From contig JBOFHT010000045.1 in the NCBI GenBank assembly GCA_051649785.1, forward strand, positions 1-17,158: a DNA stretch of 17,158 bases, given 5' to 3'. The position numbers and the translations under genes were made by a program. Under the pieces are notes generated by a model that was not told where the DNA came from, searched no databases, and was given only the letters and a program-made list of their open reading frames with translations. Positions 6,872-13,935 of the stretch are shown piece by piece. How positions within the stretch are numbered: position 1 is the stretch's first letter; every line of letters begins with the position of its first letter. The DNA is from JBOFHT01 sp051649785 (lineage in GTDB: Archaea; Methanobacteriota; Methanobacteria; Methanobacteriales; Methanobacteriaceae).

Positions 6872-8989
6872 ATGATAATGAATGTAAATTTTAATAAAAG
6901 CAAAAAGACTCTATTTTTAATCATATTATTTTCATCATTGGTATTGTTATCTTTTTCAATATTTAGTGATGTTAATGCAGCTGTAGTTGATAATGGTAAT
7001 GGTAGTGTTTCTGTTGATAATGGTAGTACTATTAGTAATGGCCTTGGCTCTTTAACTGGTAATTATAGTGGTAATGGAACTATCTATCTTAATGATAATA
7101 AATACAATGGTACTGGTAATGTTAATTTGAGTTTATCTAACCGTAATATCACTATAATTGGGAATAACTCTACTGTTATTAATGGATCTAATACCAATTG
7201 GATATTCAATGTTGATAATGGAAGTAGTTTAACTCTTATTAATCTAACAATTACTAATGCTTATAAAAATGATATTGGTGGGGCTATTAATAGTGCAGGC
7301 ATTATTAATACAATAAATTGTATCTTCATTGGTAATAATGCTACTAGTGGTGGTGCTATTTATAGTAGTGGTGCTAGTTTTAATGTATTTAATTGTACTT
7401 TTATTAATAACAAAGTTAATAATAGTGGGGCTGCTATTTATAATTATGGTGGTAATTTAAGTCTAGCTAATTCTAGTTTTCTTAACAATTTTGCCATTAT
7501 TAGCACTAGTCAAGGTGGTGCTATTTTTAATAATGGTGCTAGTTGTACTATTGCTAATAATACTTTTATTAATAATTCTGCTATTTATGGAGGAGGTATT
7601 TGTAATACTGGTTTGAAATTTAGTGTGATTAATTCTACTTTTGCTAATAATTCCGCTACTTATGGAGGATCTGTTTATAATAGTATTGGTACTAATTTAA
7701 GTATTATTTATTGTACATTTAATGACAGTAATGCTAGTCGAGGTGGTGCTATTTATAATTTTGCTGCTAACATGACTCTCAATAGTTCTTATTTTAATAA
7801 TAACTCAGCTAATACTTCTGGTGGAAGTATTTATAATAGTGGTATTAATTTAAGAGTCATTGATTCCAATTTTATTAATAACAATGCTAATGGAAGTGGT
7901 GGGGCTATTTATAATTCTGGTACTAATCAATCTATTATTAACTCTACTTTTGCTAATAATTCTGCCAATATTAGTGGTGGTGCTATTTATAATTCTGGTA
8001 CTAATCAATCTATTATTAACTCTACTTTTGCTAATAATTCCGCTAATCTTAGTGGTGGTGCTATTTTTAATAATAGGTCTATGCTAGTTTATAATAATAC
8101 TATGAATTTTAATACAGCTAGTTCTGGGAATGTTATATTTAATAATGGTACTTTAGGTATTCTTAACCTTACTTATCTAGGTAATAGTACTGTTAGGGTA
8201 AGTAATAGTGTGGTTTTGAATGCTACTTTAACTGATGATAATGGTAATCCTGTGACTGGTCAAAACATTAGCTTTTATGTGAATGGAACATTAATCGGCT
8301 CAATTGAATCTATCGAAGGATATGCAAACATAACTTACTTTACTAACAATAGTGAAGGTAAAGTTCCTGTTACCGGTAATTATTACGGTGCTGGGTCTTT
8401 TAATATTAATGTTTTAAATGGTCAGTTATTATTTTATAGTGAAACTACTGTTACAGGTGAGATTAAACTAGATAAAAAAGAATATCTAATTAACGAAACC
8501 GTTAACAGCATTATAAATATTAAAAATAATGGACAATCTATCGGGAAAAACGTCTCAATAAACATCAACCTACCACCAAACTTTGCTTTAGATAGTAGTA
8601 GTGTTGTTGTATCTCATGGAAATTATGATATGGTTACTGGTATTTGGACTATTGGTGATTTAAATATTGGCGAAGAAGCTACTATGCACTTCACAGGCAA
8701 ATTTATAAAAAACGGTACCCACACATTTAGTATTAGCACTATTGGTGATAATTTTAATAGCAGTAATGATTCAGTTAATGCAACTGTTAAAAACAAACCC
8801 AAACCAAATCCTGAACCTACTCCTAACCCTGAACCCAAACCAAAACCTACTCCCAATCCAAGCCCTGAACCTAAAACTAAAACTGTTACTAATACCGGTA
8901 TTAGTATGAAATCAACAGGTATTCCAATAGCTATATTACTAATAACTTTAATACTAGCATTTATACCAACATATAGACGCAAAAACTAA
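6872..8989 (+). CDS. Adhesin-like surface protein with Pmp-type beta-helix repeats
   Basis: Probably a cell-surface protein, exported by Sec and held by a C-terminal membrane anchor. The 705 residues show a signal peptide (about 1-36: Lys-rich start, hydrophobic core, cleavage near VNA-A). A long Asn/Ser/Gly repeat region follows (about 60-430), in which GGAIYNSG and NSTFANNSA recur at roughly 25-residue spacing, as in polymorphic membrane protein and parallel beta-helix folds. Then come an Ig-like domain (about 444-523, TLTDDNGNPVTGQNISFYVNG), a DUF11-like domain (about 530-638), a Pro/Lys/Glu stretch (641-670) that may span the pseudomurein wall, and a transmembrane helix (about 679-700) before a basic tail RRKN. 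Methanobrevibacter genomes encode many such proteins; the ligand is unknown. Transposase relics lie on both sides and a terminator follows. Start ATG has GGAGGTGA 7 nt upstream. Confidence 0.9.
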   Translation: MIMNVNFNKSKKTLFLIILFSSLVLLSFSIFSDVNAAVVDNGNGSVSVDNGSTISNGLGSLTGNYSGNGTIYLNDNKYNGTGNVNLSLSNRNITIIGNNSTVINGSNTNWIFNVDNGSSLTLINLTITNAYKNDIGGAINSAGIINTINCIFIGNNATSGGAIYSSGASFNVFNCTFINNKVNNSGAAIYNYGGNLSLANSSFLNNFAIISTSQGGAIFNNGASCTIANNTFINNSAIYGGGICNTGLKFSVINSTFANNSATYGGSVYNSIGTNLSIIYCTFNDSNASRGGAIYNFAANMTLNSSYFNNNSANTSGGSIYNSGINLRVIDSNFINNNANGSGGAIYNSGTNQSIINSTFANNSANISGGAIYNSGTNQSIINSTFANNSANLSGGAIFNNRSMLVYNNTMNFNTASSGNVIFNNGTLGILNLTYLGNSTVRVSNSVVLNATLTDDNGNPVTGQNISFYVNGTLIGSIESIEGYANITYFTNNSEGKVPVTGNYYGAGSFNINVLNGQLLFYSETTVTGEIKLDKKEYLINETVNSIINIKNNGQSIGKNVSININLPPNFALDSSSVVVSHGNYDMVTGIWTIGDLNIGEEATMHFTGKFIKNGTHTFSISTIGDNFNSSNDSVNATVKNKPKPNPEPTPNPEPKPKPTPNPSPEPKTKTVTNTGISMKSTGIPIAILLITLILAFIPTYRRKN
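7904..8059 (+). repeat. Two adjacent 78-bp in-frame repeats inside the adhesin gene
   Basis: Two 78-base units (26 codons) are adjacent at 7904-7981 and 7982-8059. The first 59 bases are identical (7904-7962 and 7982-8040), and the remainder differs by only a few substitutions. The unit encodes AIYNSGTNQSIINSTFANNS and six more residues, one turn-sized block of the beta helix. Near-identity between neighbours, against the diverged remaining repeats, indicates recent duplication or ongoing homogenisation. Confidence 0.85.
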
Positions 8990-9011
8990 ACTTTTAAAAT
9001 TTAAACTATTC

Positions 9012-9061
9012 AAGGAAATTTTATACTAATATAATATTTTTAGTATAAAAATCCTTTTTTT
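9012..9061 (+). terminator. Hairpin plus T-run terminator of the adhesin gene
   Basis: AAGGA (9012-9016) and TTTTATACTAA (9019-9029) pair with TTAGTATAAAA (9040-9050) and TCCTT (9052-9056), with a small internal loop and a 10-nt hairpin loop. The stem runs into a T tract ending at 9061. It begins 22 bases after the adhesin stop codon, where a transcript end is expected. Confidence 0.7.
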
Positions 9062-9098
9062 AGTGTGAGTCTTAGTCAAAAAGATTTTTCATATGAAA

Positions 9099-9185
9099 AG
9101 TTTTAGGATATTGATTTTTCATGTTTCTGAAATTTTGCGTTTTTAGGTATTTTTTAGTTTTTTCTAGTTTGTATCGTAATCTAAG
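9099..9185 (-). pseudogene. Possible second trace of the same transposase 3' end
   Basis: Bases 9099-9137 closely match 6402-6444, the end of the transposase relic upstream of the adhesin gene, in the same orientation, including the core GATTTTTCATG(C/T)TTCTGAAA. Read on the - strand it gives KRKISET and a stop where the other copy has LQKLSEA and a stop. Further upstream on that strand the frame reads DYDTN, stop, KKLKNT, stop. Only the last 40 bases are clearly shared, so the piece is short and its full extent uncertain. Confidence 0.4.
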
Positions 9186-9819
9186 TCTATTACTGTTGCA
9201 TCAATATTATTAAATATATTGTATATAATTAATATTATACTCATTATAAATATTATATATTGTAGAATTATCAATATTTATTTAGTATTTCTACTGTGTT
9301 TTCATAATATACAATAGATTTTTGTAGAAAATTTAATATATTGTATACATTTTAGAGTTGACTTTTTATATACAATAGATTTTTTTTATTTATTATTTTT
9401 GTGATTTTAATCTTGTGAGTGGTTCTAATAGGAGATTCTAATTATTATTTTACTATTATTCCATTGCTTTTTTTTTATTTATTTTTCTTTAATATTTACT
9501 TTTTTCTTTTTTTAATATATTAATTATTTATTCTTAAAATGTAAATATGTTTTTAAATATGCTCTTTTTTAGTTTTATACAGTTTCTAATTTTTACTGGA
9601 ATTTACAATTTTTATCCTAAATTTCTATATTAATATAAAAATATATTAACTAGTACAAACATATTTAAAAATGTATATTTCTTCATTGTATATATTCATT
9701 AACATATATCTTTAGTTAGTGTTTTTACATATACTTTAGTTAATTATAACAATATAGTTAATTAATTTAGTAATATGAAGTTAATAGTATGATTTATAAT
9801 ATAATTTAGTTAATATTAA
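9186..9819. other. Long AT-rich spacer before ilvB
   Basis: No gene is supported. It is T-rich with TATACAATA or its complement TATTGTATA at 9217, 9309, 9339 and 9370. ATATACAATAGATTTTT is present twice exactly (9307-9323 and 9368-9384). Near ilvB, TTTAGTTA occurs at 9711, 9735 and 9805, the first two within a longer direct repeat (ACATATATCTTTAGTTA and ACATATACTTTAGTTA, 24-25 bases apart). These may be regulatory or simply repeat-grown spacer. Confidence 0.5.
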
Positions 9820-9899
9820 AGTTTATAAATAATATCTAAGCTATTTTAAGCAAAATATTTGCTTATTATCAGCTTAATTTCTAATGATAAAGGTGTTTA
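9820..9899 (+). promoter_or_regulatory. ilvBNC promoter with nested palindrome (possible operator)
   Basis: AAAG directly followed by TTTATAAAT (about 9818-9829) looks like an archaeal BRE/TATA pair, which would start transcription near 9848-9855. Exactly there sits a perfect 8-bp inverted repeat TAAGCAAA-ATA-TTTGCTTA (9847-9865), enclosed by an outer TAAGCT (9837-9842) and AGCTTA (9871-9876). A dyad over the start site suits a repressor operator, or a leader hairpin. The ribosome site AGGTG (9891-9895) follows, 5 nt before the ilvB ATG. The bound regulator is not identifiable from this window. Confidence 0.55.
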
Positions 9900-9900
9900 A

Positions 9901-11688
9901 ATGAAAGGCGGAGAAGCCATAATAAAATCACTTATTTCATGTGGAGCAGATACAGTATTTGGATATCCTGGTGGGCAAGTTTTACCACTTTATGATATGA
10001 TTTATAAATCTGACTTAAACCACATTCTTGTTCGACATGAACAATCTGCAGTTCACGCTGCAGATGGATTTGCACGGGTATCTGGACAGGTAGGTGTTTG
10101 TATAGCAACATCAGGTCCAGGAGCTACTAATTTAGTTACAGGTATAGCTACAGCTCACCTTGACTCATCACCAGTTTTAGCTATTGTAGGCCAAGTTCCT
10201 ACTCCTTTAATTGGTAAAGATGCTTTTCAAGAAGTAGATATGATTGGAATAAGTATGCCAATTACTAAACATAGTTATCAAACACTCTCAGCTGATGAAA
10301 TTCCAGAAGTTATTAAGTCAAGTATTCATATTGCTTCAACAGGCCGTCCAGGACCAATTGTAATTGATGTACCTAAAAATATTCAAGAAGCAGACTTAAT
10401 TAACTATTCAGGAGATTTTAACTCTTCAGAGCTTGAAAATATGAGTAATGTACCTTTGACCACTCAAGGATATAAACCTAATACAAAAGGCAATATTAAA
10501 CAGGTTAAAAAAGCAATTAACTTAATTAAAGCTAGCAAAACACCAGTAATTCTTGCAGGTGGAGGAGTCATAATTGCAAATGCATCTGAGGAACTTTTAG
10601 AGTTTTCAAATGCAATTAAAGCTCCAGTTACAACAACTCTTATGGGTAAAGGATCTTTTCCAGAAGAAGATGAATCTAATCTGGGAATGTTAGGTATGCA
10701 TGGTAGAATGGCTGCTAATATTTCAGTTGATTTATGTGATTGTTTAATTGCTATTGGTTGTAGGTTCGCTGATAGAACTACAGGTAATGTTGCTGAATTT
10801 GCCCCTAATGCTAAAATAATCCATATTGATATTGATCCAGCTGAAATAGGTAAAAATGTTGATGTTGAAATTCCTATTGTTGGAGATGCTAAAAATGTTT
10901 TAAGTAAATTCAATAAATTAATTCCAAAATTAATTCCTAACACCCATTCTAAGGATAATAATTTCTCTAAAGATAATACTAGTTTAAACTGGTTTAATAG
11001 CCGTGTTGATTATCGTAATCAATGTCTTCCACGTATCAGCTATGATAATTATCCTTTAAAGCCACAACAAGTTGTTAAGGAAATATCTGAAGCTCTTAAC
11101 AGTAACTCTATTATAACAACAGATGTTGGTCAACACCAAATGTGGATGGCTCACTTCCACCATACCCAAAAACCCCGTAAATTCATTAGTTCCGGAGGTC
11201 TTGGAACTATGGGATTTGGTTTCCCTGCAGCTATTGGTGCTAAAGTAGCTACCGATAAAATGGGAACTGAAGAAGATGTTGTTGCAGTTACAGGAGATGG
11301 TGGATTCCTTATGGTGGCTCAAGACTTAGCTACTATTAAAGAATATGATATTCCAGTAGTAATATGTTTATTTGACAATAGAAAGCTTGGAATGGTTTCA
11401 CAATGGCAAGAACTATTTTATGAAGGCAGAATGTCCCATACCGATTTAGGTAGTACTCCAGACTTTGTTAAATTAGCTGAAGCTTTTGGAGTAGCTGGTG
11501 AGCGTGTTGAAAAAGCTGGTGAAACAAAAGTAGCTCTTAAAAATGCATTAAAAAGTGGAGAACCAACTCTCCTTGACATAGCTATTGATTGTGAAGAAAT
11601 TCTTCCAATGGTTCCACCAGGTTGTGCTATTCGTGATATTATTGGTGACTATAAGCTAGAAAGTGAAGTTAGTAATGGAGGTAGCTAA
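9901..11688 (+). CDS. ilvB: Acetolactate synthase, catalytic subunit
   Basis: A thiamine-diphosphate enzyme that condenses two pyruvates, or pyruvate with 2-oxobutanoate, to the acetohydroxy acids that start valine/leucine and isoleucine synthesis. The 595 residues hold the N-terminal pyrimidine-binding domain with Glu47 in RHEQSAVHAADGFARVSG, the central domain (about 200-330), and the C-terminal diphosphate-binding domain with GDGGF beginning at residue 465 and the closing LFDN near 493. The end CEEILPMVPPG is typical of the biosynthetic family rather than of other TPP decarboxylases. An Asn/Ser/Lys-rich insert (about residues 347-361) sits in the linker before the C-terminal domain. It is the first gene of ilvBNC: the ilvN ATG immediately follows its TAA. 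AGGTG at 9891-9895 supports the start. Confidence 0.97.
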   Translation: MKGGEAIIKSLISCGADTVFGYPGGQVLPLYDMIYKSDLNHILVRHEQSAVHAADGFARVSGQVGVCIATSGPGATNLVTGIATAHLDSSPVLAIVGQVPTPLIGKDAFQEVDMIGISMPITKHSYQTLSADEIPEVIKSSIHIASTGRPGPIVIDVPKNIQEADLINYSGDFNSSELENMSNVPLTTQGYKPNTKGNIKQVKKAINLIKASKTPVILAGGGVIIANASEELLEFSNAIKAPVTTTLMGKGSFPEEDESNLGMLGMHGRMAANISVDLCDCLIAIGCRFADRTTGNVAEFAPNAKIIHIDIDPAEIGKNVDVEIPIVGDAKNVLSKFNKLIPKLIPNTHSKDNNFSKDNTSLNWFNSRVDYRNQCLPRISYDNYPLKPQQVVKEISEALNSNSIITTDVGQHQMWMAHFHHTQKPRKFISSGGLGTMGFGFPAAIGAKVATDKMGTEEDVVAVTGDGGFLMVAQDLATIKEYDIPVVICLFDNRKLGMVSQWQELFYEGRMSHTDLGSTPDFVKLAEAFGVAGERVEKAGETKVALKNALKSGEPTLLDIAIDCEEILPMVPPGCAIRDIIGDYKLESEVSNGGS

Positions 11689-12234
11689 ATGACAGTTGAA
11701 AATCAGTTAGGTTCAGCCAATAATAGTAGGACTAATGAGGATAATAAATCCCATATTATTTCTACACTTGTTGAAGATCAGCCAGGTGTTCTTCAAAGAG
11801 TTTCAAGTTTATTTTCTCGGCGTGATTTCAATATTGATAGCATTACTGTTGGTAAAAGTGAAATAAATGGTTTAGCTCGTATGACTATCATTTCTAGAGG
11901 TGATGATCATGTTCTTGAGCAAATTACAAAACAGCTGAATAAACTTATTGATGTTGTAAAAGTAAGAGATTTAGATCCTAACAATTCTGTTAAACGTGAA
12001 TTAGCTCTTATTAAAGTATCTGCTTGTGATGAAAAAGATAAATCCCAAATTATTCAATATTCTAATATTTTCAGGGGTAAAATAATTGATGTTAGTACTG
12101 GTACCTTAACTGCTGAAATTACAGGAGATCCTAATAAAATTAATGCATTTATTTCTCTCCTTAAACCTTTTGGTATTAAAAAAATTAGTAGAACAGGTCC
12201 TACTGCAATTGAAAGAGGAATTGACCCCAAATAA
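11689..12234 (+). CDS. ilvN: Acetolactate synthase, regulatory subunit
   Basis: The small subunit that activates IlvB and mediates feedback inhibition by valine in characterised family members. An ACT domain lies at about residues 23-95 (HIISTLVEDQPGVLQRVSSL and FSRRDFNIDSITVG), followed by the ALS small-subunit C-terminal domain (about 96-170). The 181 residues are slightly longer than usual because of an Asn-rich tail before the ACT domain (SANNSRTNEDNKSH). The ATG directly follows the ilvB stop, and its ribosome site GGAGGT (11677-11682) lies inside the ilvB end, so the two subunits are translated from one message. After the TAA the same frame stays open for another 37 codons of Asn/Ile/Lys. 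Confidence 0.95.
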   Translation: MTVENQLGSANNSRTNEDNKSHIISTLVEDQPGVLQRVSSLFSRRDFNIDSITVGKSEINGLARMTIISRGDDHVLEQITKQLNKLIDVVKVRDLDPNNSVKRELALIKVSACDEKDKSQIIQYSNIFRGKIIDVSTGTLTAEITGDPNKINAFISLLKPFGIKKISRTGPTAIERGIDPK

Positions 12235-12390
12235 TTTATAAATATTGCAAATTTTAATAATAATTTTAATAATAGAAATAAAAAAAATATTAAAAATATT
12301 AAAAATATTGAGAATAAAAATATTTCAAATATTATAAATAATACTTAAAAACACTTAAAAATTAATAATACTAAATTAGGAGAAGTTACA
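12235..12390 (+). repeat. ilvN-ilvC spacer made of AAT-rich triplets
   Basis: Directly after the ilvN stop the ilvN frame continues open from 12235 to 12345 and would read as an Asn/Ile/Lys/Phe run (for example NFNNNFNNRNKKNIKNIKNI), with AAAAATATT repeated around 12291-12315, before TAA at 12346-12348. The ilvC start is in the same phase. No promoter or terminator is evident, so ilvC is probably transcribed with ilvBN. The ribosome site GGAGA (12379-12383) serves ilvC. Confidence 0.55.
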
Positions 12391-13383
12391 ATGAAAATGT
12401 ACTATGAAAAAGATGTAGATAGTAGTGTAGTTGCAAATAAAACCATAGCGGTTATTGGTTACGGTAGTCAAGGAATGGCTCAATCTCGTAATATGTTTGA
12501 CAGTGGTTTAAATGTTATTGTTGGACTTCGTGAAGAGGGATCATCTTGGCAAAAAGCTAAAGATGATGGAATGGTTGTTAAAACTATTGAAGAAGCTTCA
12601 AAAGAAGCTGATGTAATCCATATACTTATCCCTGATGAAATTCAAGGTGAAACATATGAAAACTTAATAAAACCTTATATTGAAGCTGGAAATACTATAT
12701 CTTTTTCCCATGGATATAATATCCATTTTAAATATATTAATGTGCCATCAGATGTTAATGTTACAATGATAGCACCTAAAGGTCCTGGAGCTATGGTTAG
12801 AAGAACTTATTTAGAAGGTTTTGGAATTCCAGGTCTTGTAGCTATTGAAAAAGATGCAACAGGAGATGCTCTTCAAATTGCATTAGCTATGGGTAAAGCT
12901 TGTGGTTTAGCTAAGCCAGGTATTCTTGAAACTACATTTAAAGAAGAAACTGAAACTGATTTATTTGGTGAGCAAGCGGTTCTTTGTGGTGGAGTTACAG
13001 AATTAATTAATGCAGGATTTAGTACATTAGTTGAAGCAGGTTATCAACCAGAAATAGCTTACTTTGAAACTTGTCATGAATTAAAGCTTATTGTGGACTT
13101 AATATATGAAAAAGGTTTTGCTGGAATGTGGAATGATGTAAGTAACACAGCAGAATACGGTGGCTTTATTAGAAGAGATAGAGTTGTAAATGAAGAGTCT
13201 AAAGCTGAAATGAAAAAGATTCTCGAGGAAATTCAAACTGGTAAGTTTACAAAAGACTGGGCTCTTGAGAATATGGCAAAAATGCCTACTCTTAATAGAA
13301 TGAGAGCTCTTGAAAGTGAAGAAGAAATTGAAATCGTCGGTAAAAAGCTTAGAAAAGCTTGTGGTCTACAAAAAGACGATTAG
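12391..13383 (+). CDS. ilvC: Ketol-acid reductoisomerase (class I)
   Basis: Rearranges and reduces acetolactate and acetohydroxybutyrate to the dihydroxy acids used by IlvD; cytosolic, Mg-dependent. The 330 residues match the short class I form. The Rossmann signature GYGSQG is at 23-28, the NADPH-specificity loop VGLREEGSSW follows, and the metal ligands fall at the canonical numbering: Asp190 and Glu194 in TETDLFGEQ, Glu226 and Glu230 in YFETCHELK. The end NRMRALESEEEIEIVGKKLR is family-typical. The start ATG has GGAGA at 12379-12383, 7 nt away; the second Met (residue 3) is less well placed. It is the last gene of ilvBNC and a hairpin terminator follows. Confidence 0.97.
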   Translation: MKMYYEKDVDSSVVANKTIAVIGYGSQGMAQSRNMFDSGLNVIVGLREEGSSWQKAKDDGMVVKTIEEASKEADVIHILIPDEIQGETYENLIKPYIEAGNTISFSHGYNIHFKYINVPSDVNVTMIAPKGPGAMVRRTYLEGFGIPGLVAIEKDATGDALQIALAMGKACGLAKPGILETTFKEETETDLFGEQAVLCGGVTELINAGFSTLVEAGYQPEIAYFETCHELKLIVDLIYEKGFAGMWNDVSNTAEYGGFIRRDRVVNEESKAEMKKILEEIQTGKFTKDWALENMAKMPTLNRMRALESEEEIEIVGKKLRKACGLQKDD

Positions 13384-13396
13384 TTTGGTTTTATTA

Positions 13397-13437
13397 AATT
13401 AGTGTTTAAATCATTATTTATTTTTTAAACACCAATT
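13397..13437 (+). terminator. Hairpin terminator after ilvC
   Basis: AATTAGTGTTTAAA (13397-13410) pairs with TTTAAACACCAATT (13424-13437) except for one A/C mismatch, with a 13-nt T-rich loop. It starts 14 bases after the ilvC stop, where the ilvBNC transcript should end. No long T tract follows the stem, so the call is moderate. Confidence 0.55.
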
Positions 13438-13442
13438 AATAA

Positions 13443-13589
13443 GCCATTATCAATTTATTTAATCATTCACTTAAAAATAATAAAAATAATAAAAATAATA
13501 ATAATAATAATAATACATCCATAAATAGCAACAATAACAACAGAAGTAGCCACAAAAATACCAATAATAACTTTATTATTCTTATTTTT
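13443..13589 (+). repeat. AAT microsatellite with Asn-codon-like continuation
   Basis: An AAT/AAAAAT run (13473-13514, ending in seven AAT units) continues into a stretch that reads without a stop from 13443 to 13589. Its second half mixes AAT with AAC and AGT with AGC (INSNNNNRSSHKNTNNN), as in real Asn-rich coding inserts of this window. It has no start codon or ribosome site and is not in phase with ilvC. I read it as low-complexity spacer, possibly a relic of coding repeat DNA. Confidence 0.55.
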
Positions 13590-13771
13590 TAATATATCAC
13601 TTTTATTCTTTTTATATTTTTTATTTACAGTTTTTAACTTCTTTTAGATTAATCTTTACTTTATTCCATCTGAAAAAATATACTAGATAAAAAATAATTT
13701 TACTAATCCTAAAATGAAAATATTTAATACTTATTATACTAATATAACATTTACTTAGAAATTTAATTAAA

Positions 13772-13867
13772 GTCTATATAATATCTAGTATAATGTCTAG
13801 AGTAATGTCTAGTATAATATCCAATGTAATATATGTTATAATATTAATATAAGTACTACAGTAAGTA
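13772..13867. repeat. 12-bp degenerate tandem repeats upstream of marker 12 gene
   Basis: About eight consecutive 12-base units run from 13772: GTCTATATAATA, TCTAGTATAATG, TCTAGAGTAATG, TCTAGTATAATA, TCCAATGTAATA, TATGTTATAATA, TTAATATAAGTA and CTACAGTAAGTA. The middle three or four are close to TCTAGTATAATR and the ends are progressively diverged. The array stops about 14 bases before the presumed TATA box of the next gene, so it could be an iterated binding site, or slippage-derived DNA. Confidence 0.6.
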
Positions 13868-13880
13868 TTATCATACAATT

Positions 13881-13930
13881 ATCTATAAATATAATATCTA
13901 AAAATAGCTACATAATTGCTAATAGGAACT
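13881..13930 (+). promoter_or_regulatory. Presumed promoter of the marker 12 gene
   Basis: ATCTATAAATATAATA (13881-13896) is the best TATA-like word and would start transcription near 13910, giving a leader of about 25 nt. AGGA at 13924-13927 is the ribosome site, 8 nt before the ATG at 13936. The call rests on sequence resemblance only. Confidence 0.4.
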
Positions 13931-13935
13931 CAACA

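Noticed and set aside
8623..8982. 119-codon - strand frame opposite the adhesin C-terminus
   Set aside because: It is the antisense of the Pro-rich linker and membrane anchor, giving an artificial Gly/Leu/Val repeat; no start signals.
9186..9300. ATG-started - strand frame (about 9264-9186) leading into the second transposase trace
   Set aside because: Only the last 40 bases resemble the other relic; the upstream part has no transposase-like residues, so the frame may be chance.
10464..10943. 159-codon - strand frame inside ilvB
   Set aside because: It lies wholly opposite a strongly conserved coding region and has no recognisable domain.
13473..13514. Possible CRISPR-like repeat array
   Set aside because: It is a plain AAT microsatellite without unique spacers; no cas-like gene is present in the window.
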